DNA of 10,621 nt from Alphaproteobacteria bacterium (lineage in GTDB: Bacteria > Pseudomonadota > Alphaproteobacteria > UBA1280 > UBA12223), in assembly GCA_003450915.1 (NCBI GenBank), contig DMEM01000197.1:1-10621 (forward strand), written 5' to 3'. Both the position numbers and the translations under genes were made by a program. The notes beneath the pieces are model-generated. The model was not told the DNA's origin. It saw nothing but the letters and a program-made list of their open reading frames with translations, and did not search any database. Positions 1 to 7,406 of this stretch are shown one piece after another (the stretch's first letter is position 1; the number at the start of each line of letters is the position of its first letter).

Positions 1-1611
1 GTAGTGCAACAAATGGGCCCTCAAAAGATAGTAACGATGATAATCGTAACTCTTATTATGGTTATCTCTTTTGTTTTTATCAGCGCTCGAATTTCACAAC
101 CTAACATGCAACTTCTTTATGGAGGTCTTGAAGCAAAAGAAGCTTCATTAATTGCAGATAAATTAGCTACCATGGCCATTAAGTACGAAGTAAGAGGTGA
201 AAGTAACATTTATGTTCCTAATAATAAAGTTGGAGAATTACGTCTTAAAATAGCGGGTGAAGGCCTAGTTGGTAACTCAATTAAAGGCTATGAGGTTTTT
301 GATAATTCAAGCTCTTTTGGTACAACATCTCTTGTTCAAAACATTAATTCACGTCGAGCTTTAGAAGGCGAAATTGCTAGAACTATCATGTCTCTTCCTG
401 CTGTTAAAAATGCAAGAGTTCACTTAGTTATCCCTAAAAAACGCCTATTTTTAAAAGAAAACACCAAAACAACAGCATCGGTTGTTGTAAATGTTGGATC
501 TCGTGTTTTACAAGAAGAACAAATTAACTCAATTATGCATGTAGTAGCATCATCGGTTCCTAATTTATTACCTGAAGATGTTTCTATTGTTGATAATAGA
601 GGTAAGCTACTTTCAGCAGGTGAAGGACAAAATGACATGTCAAAAATCACAACATCTGAAAAATATAAATCTAAAATTGAAAATAAATACCAAGCTCAAA
701 TTACTAACATGCTAGAAACAATTATTGGAGTTGGTAAAGTAAATGTTAAAGTATCAGCTGAAGTTGATATGAATAGCATGGAAGAAACTTCTGAAATTTA
801 TGATCCTAAAAATCAAGTTGTTAGATCTGAACAAACAAATGAAGAAGAGTTATCATCTCAAGGTGCCTCTACTAGTTCTGCTGTTGGCACAGCAAGTAAC
901 CTAGACGATGGTAATAATACTGATTCAGACGGATCAATGAACAATGGCCCTAAAGAAAACCAAACTAAATCACAATCAACTATTAATTATGAAATTTCAA
1001 AAACCGTTCGCCACTCTATTAAGCAAGCTGGTAAAATAACAAAATTGTCTGTAGCAGTTGTTCTAGAAGGAAAATACAAAACAACCGGTGAAGGTGAAAA
1101 TGCAACAAGACAATACATTCCCTTAACAGAAAGCCAACTAGCAAAAATTAAGGCATTAATTAAATCAGCTATGGGATTTAATACAGATAGGGGCGATGTT
1201 GTTGAAGTGGTAGACCTTCCATTTACTGAAATTGAAGAACTACCAGAACCAGAAAAAGATCTTCTAGCTGGAGTTGATGTAATGAAAATTGTTGAATACA
1301 TATTATTACTAATTGGTTTTGTAGTTATGGTTATATTTGTAATCAAGCCAATTTTAACAACAACTCACCATGTAGTTAGAGCAAAAATGCCTAAAGAAGT
1401 AAAAATTCCAGAGCCTATCATCTCTCAAGCAGCGCTTGAGACTAATGAAGAAGATGAAGAAGAAAATGATATGCTAGTAAATGTTACAAACGTTGAAGGT
1501 AAAGTTAGGGATGCATCTATTAAAAAGGCTGCTAATATTATTGAAAATCATCCAGAAGAAAGTACGCAGGTTATTAGAAAATGGATGCTAAGCGATGTGC
1601 CAACAAAATAA
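1..1611 (+). CDS. fliF: Flagellar MS-ring protein FliF (5' end cut by the window)
   Basis: FliF assembles the MS ring in the inner membrane, the platform for the export gate and for FliG. The reading frame is open to base 1, and the first Met-like codon (GTG at 4) comes too early: FliF proteins normally have about ten more residues before the first helix, so the true start is probably just outside the window. Counting from base 4, residues 8-28 are the first membrane helix, followed by the family hallmark LLYGGL and the YscJ/FliF ring-building region to about residue 210. A FliF C-terminal region runs to about 425 and includes a low-complexity Ser/Asn/Asp/Gly insertion (about 280-325), typical of the beta-collar loop. 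A second helix lies at about 427-449. An acidic cytoplasmic tail ends in a helix with KAANIIENHPEESTQVIRKW, the usual FliG-binding segment. About 535 residues are visible, close to normal family size. It is the first visible gene of the flagellar operon, 43 bases before fliG; its promoter lies upstream of the window. Confidence 0.96.
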   Translation, partial: VVQQMGPQKIVTMIIVTLIMVISFVFISARISQPNMQLLYGGLEAKEASLIADKLATMAIKYEVRGESNIYVPNNKVGELRLKIAGEGLVGNSIKGYEVFDNSSSFGTTSLVQNINSRRALEGEIARTIMSLPAVKNARVHLVIPKKRLFLKENTKTTASVVVNVGSRVLQEEQINSIMHVVASSVPNLLPEDVSIVDNRGKLLSAGEGQNDMSKITTSEKYKSKIENKYQAQITNMLETIIGVGKVNVKVSAEVDMNSMEETSEIYDPKNQVVRSEQTNEEELSSQGASTSSAVGTASNLDDGNNTDSDGSMNNGPKENQTKSQSTINYEISKTVRHSIKQAGKITKLSVAVVLEGKYKTTGEGENATRQYIPLTESQLAKIKALIKSAMGFNTDRGDVVEVVDLPFTEIEELPEPEKDLLAGVDVMKIVEYILLLIGFVVMVIFVIKPILTTTHHVVRAKMPKEVKIPEPIISQAALETNEEDEEENDMLVNVTNVEGKVRDASIKKAANIIENHPEESTQVIRKWMLSDVPTK

Positions 1612-1654
1612 ACAACAACTAATCATTAATAATTAAAGCAAGGAATATATTTAA

Positions 1655-2668
1655 ATGGCAATAACACCAGACAAAAGTTCATCTTCTCATATTAGAGATG
1701 TTGCTATTTTGCTATTATCTATTGGTGAAGAGCAAGCTGTTAAAGTATTTAGAAAACTTGAAGAGCATGAAATTAGAGATATTTCTAGAGAGATGTCTCA
1801 GCTAGGTCATGTATCTAATGATGATGTTGAAAATGCTATTAAAAAATTTACAAGTGAAGTAGCGACTGGTGCTAGCCTTGTTGGTACATGGGAAAATACC
1901 GAAAGAATGCTACGTAAATTTATGGATGATGAGCGTGTTAGTGAATTTTTAGAAGAAATGCGTGGCCCTGCAGGTAAAACAATGTGGGAAAAGCTAAACA
2001 ATGTTAACGAAGAAACATTAGCAGCTTACCTACAAAATGAGTACCCTCAAACAGCTGCTTTAATTGTTTCAAAAATCAGCCCTAACCATGCTGCAAATGT
2101 TTTAGCTGTATTACCTAAAGAGTTTGCTTATGAAATTATTGAAAGAATGTTAGTACTTGATAATGTTCCTAGAGAAATCGTTTTAAATGTTGAAAAAACT
2201 TTAAAAAATGAATTTATGCGTAACCTATCATCTAAAAACAAACGCAATAACCATGAAATGCTAGCTGATATCTTTAACTCTCTTGATAGAGGGACTGAAT
2301 CTACATTTATGGAAATGCTAGAACACCAAAATAGCAATGATGCTGAAATGATTAGAAACTTTATGTTTACCTTTGATGATATGACTAAAATTGATGCTCA
2401 AGGTATTCAAGCTATTCTACGTGAAGCAGATAAAGAAAAATTACCTATTGCTCTTAAAGGCGCAAACTCAGATGTTAAAGCTCTATTCTTAGAAAACATG
2501 TCTGAAAGAGCTGCTAAAATCTTACAAGAAGATATCGAAGCAATGGGACCTGTTAGAGTTAAAGATGTTGATGAGGCTCAACAATCAATTATCACTACGG
2601 CTAAAGAACTAATCGACCTTGGTCAGATCATTATTGTTGATGAAAATTCTAAAGAAGAATTTATTTAA
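1655..2668 (+). CDS. fliG: Flagellar motor switch protein FliG
   Basis: FliG sits on the cytoplasmic face of the MS ring and takes torque from the stator. At 337 residues it is normal in length. The N-terminal FliF-binding domain (about 14-100) is followed by the middle domain with the EYPQ motif (129-132; EHPQ in enteric bacteria), the FliM-contact site. The C-terminal domain carries MFTFDD (237-242) and the torque helix NMSERAAKILQED. By alignment from memory with E. coli FliG, the charged torque residues are kept: R285 for R281, E292 and D293 for D288/D289, and R301 for R297. The protein ends in an acidic tail. The ATG at 1655 is preceded by AGGA (1641-1644) at a slightly long spacing. It lies between fliF and fliH with short gaps and is surely cotranscribed with them. 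The call is firm. Confidence 0.97.
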   Translation: MAITPDKSSSSHIRDVAILLLSIGEEQAVKVFRKLEEHEIRDISREMSQLGHVSNDDVENAIKKFTSEVATGASLVGTWENTERMLRKFMDDERVSEFLEEMRGPAGKTMWEKLNNVNEETLAAYLQNEYPQTAALIVSKISPNHAANVLAVLPKEFAYEIIERMLVLDNVPREIVLNVEKTLKNEFMRNLSSKNKRNNHEMLADIFNSLDRGTESTFMEMLEHQNSNDAEMIRNFMFTFDDMTKIDAQGIQAILREADKEKLPIALKGANSDVKALFLENMSERAAKILQEDIEAMGPVRVKDVDEAQQSIITTAKELIDLGQIIIVDENSKEEFI

Positions 2669-2695
2669 TAGGTATTTATATATTAAGGATTATTT

Positions 2696-3466
2696 ATGGC
2701 AGAATATCAAAAATTTGTATTTTCAAACGACTATTCAACTGAAGCTGATGCATTAGAAAGAATGCGTCAAGAAAAATTAACTGAAGCTCGAGAAATGCTT
2801 CAAAGTGATTTTGAAACTGCAAAGAAACAAGCTTTTGAAGAAGGCTTTCAAGAAGGTCAAAAAATGGCTTTAGAAAAATTAAAAACAGAAATGGATCTTC
2901 ATATTAATACAATAATTGAAAACATTACTAAAATTAATGAATACAAACCTGAACTACACAATTTATTTGAACAACACTCAACAGCATGCGTTCGTCATAT
3001 CACAAACAACTTATTTTTTAAAGCTCAAGAATTATACCCAGTAGAGTTACTAGAACAGTCTGTTGAAAATGCCTTATCAAACCTACCAATGGTTTCTAAG
3101 ATTATTATTCGAGTTCCTTCAAACTGTAAAATGTATGTTGAAGACACAAAGATAGAAGAAAAAGTTCGTCAAACTGGTATTTCTGACTTTGCATTTGTTG
3201 AAGATCGAGACTTAAAACCAGGAGAGTGCAGTATTGAGTGGGATAAATCGGGAGTTCTTTCAAGTAAAGTAGATTCATTTGAAAAAATAAATTCTACTCT
3301 TGAGGCTTTTGTTTCTCCTGAAGATATTGAGCTATCTGATAATACAACATCTCTTGCAGAAAAAGAAACTTCTCAACAAGAAGAACTAACTCCAGAAATT
3401 AACATTAAGCAAGCCATTACTAGCCCAGAATCTATTGAGCCTTTAGAAGCTCCTGTGGCTAATTAA
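2696..3466 (+). CDS. fliH: Flagellar export ATPase regulator, FliH family (FlbE)
   Basis: FliH proteins form a dimeric stalk that binds and restrains the export ATPase FliI and links it to FliN at the switch. This 256-residue protein is weakly conserved, as the family is, so position counts heavily: it lies between fliG and fliN exactly where Caulobacter has flbE, a fliH homologue. The N-terminus begins with a short FVFSNDY segment, then a Glu/Lys-rich predicted coiled coil (about 17-65). Within it is A46xxxG50xxxG54xxxA58, the small-residue heptad-like repeat characteristic of FliH and related stalk proteins. Residues about 70-200 fit the globular FliI-binding part, ending in the pattern LKPGECSIEWDKSGV also usual in FliH. 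The last 45 residues are acidic and probably disordered. The ATG at 2696 has a good AAGGA about 7 bases upstream. A gap of 126 bases follows before fliN, unlike the short gaps elsewhere. Confidence 0.85.
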   Translation: MAEYQKFVFSNDYSTEADALERMRQEKLTEAREMLQSDFETAKKQAFEEGFQEGQKMALEKLKTEMDLHINTIIENITKINEYKPELHNLFEQHSTACVRHITNNLFFKAQELYPVELLEQSVENALSNLPMVSKIIIRVPSNCKMYVEDTKIEEKVRQTGISDFAFVEDRDLKPGECSIEWDKSGVLSSKVDSFEKINSTLEAFVSPEDIELSDNTTSLAEKETSQQEELTPEINIKQAITSPESIEPLEAPVAN

Positions 3467-3536
3467 TAACACAGCTTTATTGATTCTTTTTAAGACTTAA
3501 TAAAAAGCTTGTAAATAACATCTTTTTAATTTAAAA

Positions 3537-3564
3537 TTGAAACATCTAAGAAATTTTTTATAAA
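3537..3564 (+). promoter_or_regulatory. Candidate internal sigma-70 promoter before fliN
   Basis: In the unusually long 126-base gap between fliH and fliN there is TTGAAA (3537-3542), a 16-base spacer and TATAAA (3559-3564), each one mismatch from the -35 and -10 consensus. The expected start site near 3571 lies about 20 bases before the fliN ATG and keeps its AGGA (3579-3582). Such matches arise by chance in AT-rich DNA, so only the position makes it attractive. No sigma-54 type (TGGCAC-N5-TTGCA) or CtrA type (TTAA-N7-TTAA) site was seen in the gap. Confidence 0.4.
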
Positions 3565-3592
3565 AAAGAATAAAAATTAGGATTATACAACC

Positions 3593-3943
3593 ATGAATGA
3601 TACAAACAAAACAGTAGAACTAGAAGAATTTGAATCAAGTAAAGCATCAGATTTACTTGGTGAAGACGTTTTACCTGAATCTGATGAAGCAGGTTTAGAA
3701 GCTATGTACGGTATTCCAATTACAGTATCAGCTGTTCTTGGAGAAACAAAAATGCCTATTAAACAACTACTAAAGCTTGGCCGTGGTGCTGTTATCGAAC
3801 TTGACAGAAAAGTTGGAGAAGCTATTGATATTTATGTTAATAACAGACTTATCGCTCGTGGAGAAGTTGTTATTGTTGAAGATAAGCTTGGTGTAACTAT
3901 GACAGAAATTGTAAAATCTGAAAAAGTTAACTCTAAAGGATAA
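3593..3943 (+). CDS. fliN: Flagellar motor switch protein FliN
   Basis: FliN forms the lower part of the C-ring, where it helps switch rotation and docks the FliH-FliI export complex. The protein has 116 residues. The first 35 or so are acidic and probably flexible. Residues about 40-110 form a SpoA (surface presentation of antigens) domain: YGIPITVSAVLGETKMPIKQ, then the hallmark LLKLGRGAVIELDRKVGEAIDIYVN, and a closing stretch with ARGEVVIVEDKLGV. This is the short single-domain FliN form rather than the longer FliY form. The ATG at 3593 has AGGA about 10 bases upstream. It is followed 48 bases later by the stator gene. A possible promoter directly upstream suggests fliN and the genes after it could also be transcribed without fliF-fliG-fliH. 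Confidence 0.96.
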   Translation: MNDTNKTVELEEFESSKASDLLGEDVLPESDEAGLEAMYGIPITVSAVLGETKMPIKQLLKLGRGAVIELDRKVGEAIDIYVNNRLIARGEVVIVEDKLGVTMTEIVKSEKVNSKG

Positions 3944-3991
3944 AGTCTTAAGAAAAATAACAATAACAAATAAATAGGGTTATAAATTTAA

Positions 3992-4756
3992 ATGGATATC
4001 GCAACTTTAATAGGTTTAGTCGGTGGTTTTGGTCTAATAGCAGGTGCTATCTTCTTAGGTGGCTCTATGGGTGCTTTTATTGATATTCCATCAATTTTAA
4101 TTGTTGTTTTAGGTACTTTTATGATTACAACTGTGTCTTACTCATTACCTGAAATGATAAAAGCTCAAAGCTTATATATGAAAACACTTTTCTTCAACAC
4201 TCCTGATTTGATTGAAGAAGTTAAGTTTATTTTATCTTTAGCACAAAAAGCTAGGGCAAACGGACTACTTTCAATTCAAAGTGAAGTTGAACAAATCAGC
4301 AATGAATACTTTAAAAAAGCTTTAACATTAGCAGTTGATGGATCAAATCCTGAGTTTATTGAATCAATGATGAAGTCTGATACAAATATAATGTCAGATA
4401 GACATGTACAAGGAATTGATATTTTAAAACGTTCAGCTGAAGTTGCTCCTGCTATGGGGCTTATCGGTACACTGATTGGTCTTGTACAAATGCTAGGTAA
4501 CTTATCTGACCCATCATCTATTGGACCATCAATGGCTGTTGCTTTATTAACAACAATGTATGGTGCGGTTTTAGCCAACATGGTATTTTCACCATTAGCC
4601 GCAAAACTAGAAAGAAACAGCAGAATTGAAATGTCTGCTCGTAAAATTTATTTATTCTCAGTTTTAAGCATGGTTAAACAAGAAAACCCTCGTCAGTTAG
4701 AAGTTATTCTTAATACACTTCTTCCACCTAAAGACCGAGTAAGTGTTTTCGATTAA
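3992..4756 (+). CDS. motA: Flagellar stator subunit, MotA/PomA family (PomA-like)
   Basis: This inner-membrane stator subunit forms the five-fold ring around the MotB/PomB dimer and converts ion flow into torque on FliG. The 254 residues show four helices: about 3-23, 32-50, 150-170 and 182-202, with a large cytoplasmic loop between the second and third. The start MDIATLIGLVGGF, the LGGSMGAFIDIPS turn and APAMGLIGTLIGLVQML resemble the PomA/MotP branch, whose studied members use sodium, more than E. coli MotA. The conserved prolines appear as P153 and P201. In the FliG-facing loop R88 is kept, but by PomA numbering the positions of K89 and E96 are Ala and Gln, with glutamates at 98 and 100. 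No MotB/PomB gene is in the window. The gene sits 48 bases after fliN and 21 before flbD, so it is part of the operon. Family membership is secure; ion type is inferred from similarity only. Confidence 0.93.
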   Translation: MDIATLIGLVGGFGLIAGAIFLGGSMGAFIDIPSILIVVLGTFMITTVSYSLPEMIKAQSLYMKTLFFNTPDLIEEVKFILSLAQKARANGLLSIQSEVEQISNEYFKKALTLAVDGSNPEFIESMMKSDTNIMSDRHVQGIDILKRSAEVAPAMGLIGTLIGLVQMLGNLSDPSSIGPSMAVALLTTMYGAVLANMVFSPLAAKLERNSRIEMSARKIYLFSVLSMVKQENPRQLEVILNTLLPPKDRVSVFD

Positions 4757-4777
4757 TATTTTTTTTAGAGGTAATTT

Positions 4778-6193
4778 ATGTATATTTTAATTTTAGGTAA
4801 TATTGTTAGCAAATGTAATAAGCTTATTGATTTAGCTCGTAAGTTTAACATAGAAGTTGTTACATGCAATGATATTGAGCAAGCTATTGAAACATTCAGC
4901 ATTAAAAATGTTGTTTGTACTTTTGCAGACCTAAGTATCAACACGGCTGATTATTTTAAACAGCTAAACAACGCAAAAATAAATATGCCTACAGTTTTAT
5001 TAGGCCAAGCAAGCGATATGCAAAAAGCAGTTGCAGGTATTAGAATGGGTGCTATTGAATTTTTACCATTCCCATTAGATGAAGACTTACTTGAACCTAT
5101 TTTAAACTCATTAAAAAAAGACTCTTCAACGGGCCCTATTGCACGTGACGATAAAACTTTAAAACTATTACAAATGGCAGAAAAATTTGCAAAAAGTAAT
5201 GCTACAGTTTTACTTCGTGGTGAATCTGGAACAGGTAAAGAAGTATTCTCAAAATTTATCCACACTAATTCAAATAGAGCAGATCAAAACTTTGTTTCTG
5301 TAAACTGTGCGGCAATTCCAGAAAATCTACTTGAAAGCGAGTTATTTGGTCATGAAAAAGGTTCTTTTTCTGGTGCACTAACTAAACGTATTGGTAAGTT
5401 TGAACAAGCTAACGGCGGAACACTTCTTCTTGATGAAATTTCTGAAATGGATGCATCTTTACAAGCAAAATTATTAAGAGCTATTCAAGAAAGGGTAATT
5501 GATCCTATTGGTTCAACAAAACCTGTTGAAGTTGATATTCGTCTTATTGCAACAACAAACCGTGACTTAGAAAAACAAGTTGCTGAAGGCGGCTTTAGAG
5601 AAGACCTTTACTTCAGACTTAATGTTGTAGCCTTAGAACTATTAGCTTTAAGAGAACGACCTGGGGATATTCTACCTCTATCTCAATTCTTCGCTAATAA
5701 ATATGCTAAACAAAACGGCATTGAAGATACAATAGAGATTACAGAAGAATCTATTACAAAACTTGAAGAGTGTTATTGGAAAGGTAATGTTCGTGAGTTA
5801 GAAAACACAATTCATAGAGCTATTATTATGATGTCTGATAATATTATTCGCCCTGATGATATTGTTATTTCACCAATGTCATTACAAATGATGGAACAAG
5901 AAAAACCAAAACCTGTAGCAGCTCCAAGACCGGCAGCAAACCCTCTAAATTCAGCAGCTAGTGCATACGGTGCTATTGATGGGTTAGATAAAGGCCAGAC
6001 AGCTAAAATCGCTGCAAATAACCAACCATCTGCTATGATTGGTAAAACAATGCAAGAAGTTGAAAAAGAGTTAATCATCTCAACATTAAATTATTGTGAA
6101 GGTAATAGAACTCATGCAGCTAACATTCTAGGCATTAGCATTAGAACTTTAAGAAATAAATTAAAAGTTTATGAAGAAGAATTTGGCATTTAA
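4778..6193 (+). CDS. flbD: Sigma-54-dependent flagellar transcription activator FlbD
   Basis: FlbD is an enhancer-binding protein that activates sigma-54 promoters of later flagellar genes. Its 471 residues show three parts. Residues 1-115 are a receiver-like domain without the usual phosphorylation pocket: the acidic pair after strand 1 is GN, the expected phospho-Asp position is probably F49, and the FLxKP lysine motif reads FLPFP. Residues about 122-365 are the AAA+ domain with Walker A GESGTGKE (148-155), the sigma-54 contact loop GSFSGA (195-200; normally GAFTGA), Walker B LLLDE (216-220), FREDLYFR with arginine-finger candidates, and GNVRELEN (336-343). An Ala/Pro-rich linker leads to a Fis-type helix-turn-helix (about 422-462) with GNRTHAANILGISIRTLRNK, very typical of FlbD. 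Caulobacter FlbD likewise is controlled by FliX rather than by simple phosphorylation; no fliX is in view. AGAGG lies 6 bases before the ATG. It is the last gene of the operon. Confidence 0.95.
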   Translation: MYILILGNIVSKCNKLIDLARKFNIEVVTCNDIEQAIETFSIKNVVCTFADLSINTADYFKQLNNAKINMPTVLLGQASDMQKAVAGIRMGAIEFLPFPLDEDLLEPILNSLKKDSSTGPIARDDKTLKLLQMAEKFAKSNATVLLRGESGTGKEVFSKFIHTNSNRADQNFVSVNCAAIPENLLESELFGHEKGSFSGALTKRIGKFEQANGGTLLLDEISEMDASLQAKLLRAIQERVIDPIGSTKPVEVDIRLIATTNRDLEKQVAEGGFREDLYFRLNVVALELLALRERPGDILPLSQFFANKYAKQNGIEDTIEITEESITKLEECYWKGNVRELENTIHRAIIMMSDNIIRPDDIVISPMSLQMMEQEKPKPVAAPRPAANPLNSAASAYGAIDGLDKGQTAKIAANNQPSAMIGKTMQEVEKELIISTLNYCEGNRTHAANILGISIRTLRNKLKVYEEEFGI

Positions 6194-6210
6194 CAAGCTG
6201 AGTCAGCTTG
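6194..6210 (+). repeat. Short perfect hairpin abutting the flbD stop codon
   Basis: CAAGCTG (6194-6200) and CAGCTTG (6204-6210) form a perfect 7-bp stem with a 3-base loop. It begins on the first base after the flbD TAA. There is no immediate run of T, so it is not a terminator alone. It may be an mRNA 3'-end stabiliser just upstream of the real terminator, but that role is inference. Confidence 0.5.
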
Positions 6211-6226
6211 ATTACAAAAAAATTAT

Positions 6227-6257
6227 GACCTTTGTTATTACGCAAAGGTCTTTTTTT
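6227..6257. terminator. Bidirectional intrinsic terminator between flbD and the transporter operon
   Basis: GACCTTTG (6227-6234) and CAAAGGTC (6243-6250) form a perfect 8-bp stem with an 8-base loop. On the + strand seven T follow directly (6251-6257). On the - strand the hairpin is followed after a few bases by another run of seven T (complement of 6216-6222). It lies between convergent operons, so it probably ends both the flagellar transcript and the sigma/transporter transcript. Confidence 0.85.
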
Positions 6258-6273
6258 ATTATAGCTAACTTAA

Positions 6274-6378
6274 TTATAAGATATATCCGTATAGAAAAAA
6301 CAAATGTGTTGCACTATCTCTAACTTTACCAGAGTCTGTATCTTCTGCCCCGTCAACTTTTAAATCTAATGATTTTTT
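6274..6378 (-). pseudogene. Orphan coding-like tract, possible remnant of an outer-membrane protein C-terminus
   Basis: Directly after the TAG of the transporter gene, in the same frame, 34 sense codons precede a TAA. They read as a plausible protein end: an acidic, Gly/Asp/Ser-rich stretch and then SGKVRDSATHLFFLYGYIL. The alternating hydrophobic and aromatic pattern at the end resembles a final outer-membrane beta strand, although such strands usually finish with Phe. The tract looks richer in G+C than its surroundings and has no credible start codon of its own. It could be the leftover 3' end of a lost gene, or the end of a longer transporter cut by a nonsense codon. I do not recognise the parent family. 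The alternative that it is plain non-coding spacer cannot be excluded. Confidence 0.3.
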
Positions 6379-7386
6379 CTAACCGCTTTTAATTTTAACA
6401 GCTTTTTGATTAAAGTTAAAGTCCTTAATAAATCCTGATAAACTGATAATAAAATTACCACTTAAAATTAAGCCAACTGCTATATAATCGTTAAATACGA
6501 ATCCCACAGGATTCATCAGACCAAAATAAGCTAATACTTGCTCGATAAAATAAACAAAAATAATTTGTAATGATAATAACGTGGTTAAATATTTTGCCCC
6601 TATTGTTTTACCTGCATAAAATTCACAATATTTTGAAATACTAACAATACAAAAACCCATAAAAATTGCCATTGAGAATCCTTTAAGATCAGCAAAGTCT
6701 GAATAGTTTGGAAACTTCGCAAATAAAGCAATAGAATAGTTTTGTTTAATATACGCTACAATCAACAGCACAAACAACATTAACACTCCTGAAATCGCTA
6801 AAATAAAGCCAATAACTCTAGCTTCATCCTTTGATGACTTAGCTTGATTATTTGTTTTATGAATTTCTACAATAAGTTTTTGTAACGATTGTGATAAGGC
6901 TCTGGCTAAAACAAAGAAAATTAATAAAAGCTGAATGCTAAAAGAAATATCGGTATAATAAATAATACTACCAAAACCAGCTAAAATAAGCAAAGACCCA
7001 GCAAGTTCAAATGAGTTAGTTTTTTGAGCCAAGAAAATATATGATAAAAACACAGCTACTAAACCTGTAACTCGATATAAACCTGCACCTTCTGTTGCTG
7101 AAACGTACTTCATAATTAAAATCCCAAAAATCAAAACTGAGATTTGCAATAAAGCATAAAGCCATGTTTGATAAGACTTTAAAGTATTAAGCCCTAACTT
7201 ACCAGGACCAGCCCTTAAAAGAAGAGCTACCGCTGCACTAATTGTAAAAACAACAGAATAAACTAGAATATTTGTCTGCATAACAGTTGCCAATAAGCTT
7301 GCACTAACCGCACCTAAAGGGTAAGCAATTACTGCAATAAATAAAGCATGTAACCAACCAGATTTTATTAAATTTTCTTTAAACAT
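6379..7386 (-). CDS. EamA/DMT-superfamily-like multi-pass membrane transporter, substrate unknown
   Basis: This 335-residue protein is hydrophobic along its length with about ten predicted helices in two halves separated by a charged loop (about residues 175-195, rich in Lys, Asn and Glu). This is the architecture of EamA drug/metabolite transporters. The segment EGAGLYRVTGLVAVFLSYIF followed by a Glu before LAGSLLILAGFGSI in the first half fits the EamA pattern near helices 4 and 5. Family members export or import small metabolites; nothing here tells the substrate. The ATG at 7386 starts 20 bases after the anti-sigma gene stop, with only a purine-rich stretch as ribosome site, so it is very likely cotranscribed with the sigma/anti-sigma pair. 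It ends in TAG, and the same frame remains open for 34 codons beyond. The last 17 residues form an unusually long basic tail after the final helix. It is convergent with flbD. Confidence 0.72.
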   Translation of the reverse strand: MFKENLIKSGWLHALFIAVIAYPLGAVSASLLATVMQTNILVYSVVFTISAAVALLLRAGPGKLGLNTLKSYQTWLYALLQISVLIFGILIMKYVSATEGAGLYRVTGLVAVFLSYIFLAQKTNSFELAGSLLILAGFGSIIYYTDISFSIQLLLIFFVLARALSQSLQKLIVEIHKTNNQAKSSKDEARVIGFILAISGVLMLFVLLIVAYIKQNYSIALFAKFPNYSDFADLKGFSMAIFMGFCIVSISKYCEFYAGKTIGAKYLTTLLSLQIIFVYFIEQVLAYFGLMNPVGFVFNDYIAVGLILSGNFIISLSGFIKDFNFNQKAVKIKSG

Positions 7387-7406
7387 TCTTCTTTACCATG
7401 CTCTCT

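Noticed and set aside
987..1346. Long antisense open frame inside fliF, and similar antisense frames inside fliG, motA, flbD and the lysozyme-like gene.
   Set aside because: They lie wholly within well-supported genes on the other strand and show Ser/Thr/Ile-rich composition without recognisable motifs.
3474..3510. Imperfect inverted repeat GCTTTATT / AATAAAAAGC after fliH, considered as a terminator.
   Set aside because: The stem needs a bulge, is nearly all A/T, has a long loop and no clean T run; genes downstream belong to the same functional block.
3554..3567. Palindrome TTTTTTATAAAAAA before fliN, which could be read as a hairpin.
   Set aside because: It contains only A and T and would not form a stable stem; it overlaps the -10 of the promoter candidate and is explained as AT-rich promoter DNA.
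6304..6363. Small + strand frame starting at ATG 6304 (MCCTISNFTRVCIFCPVNF).
   Set aside because: No ribosome binding site, only 19 codons, and the opposite strand gives a longer and more protein-like reading.
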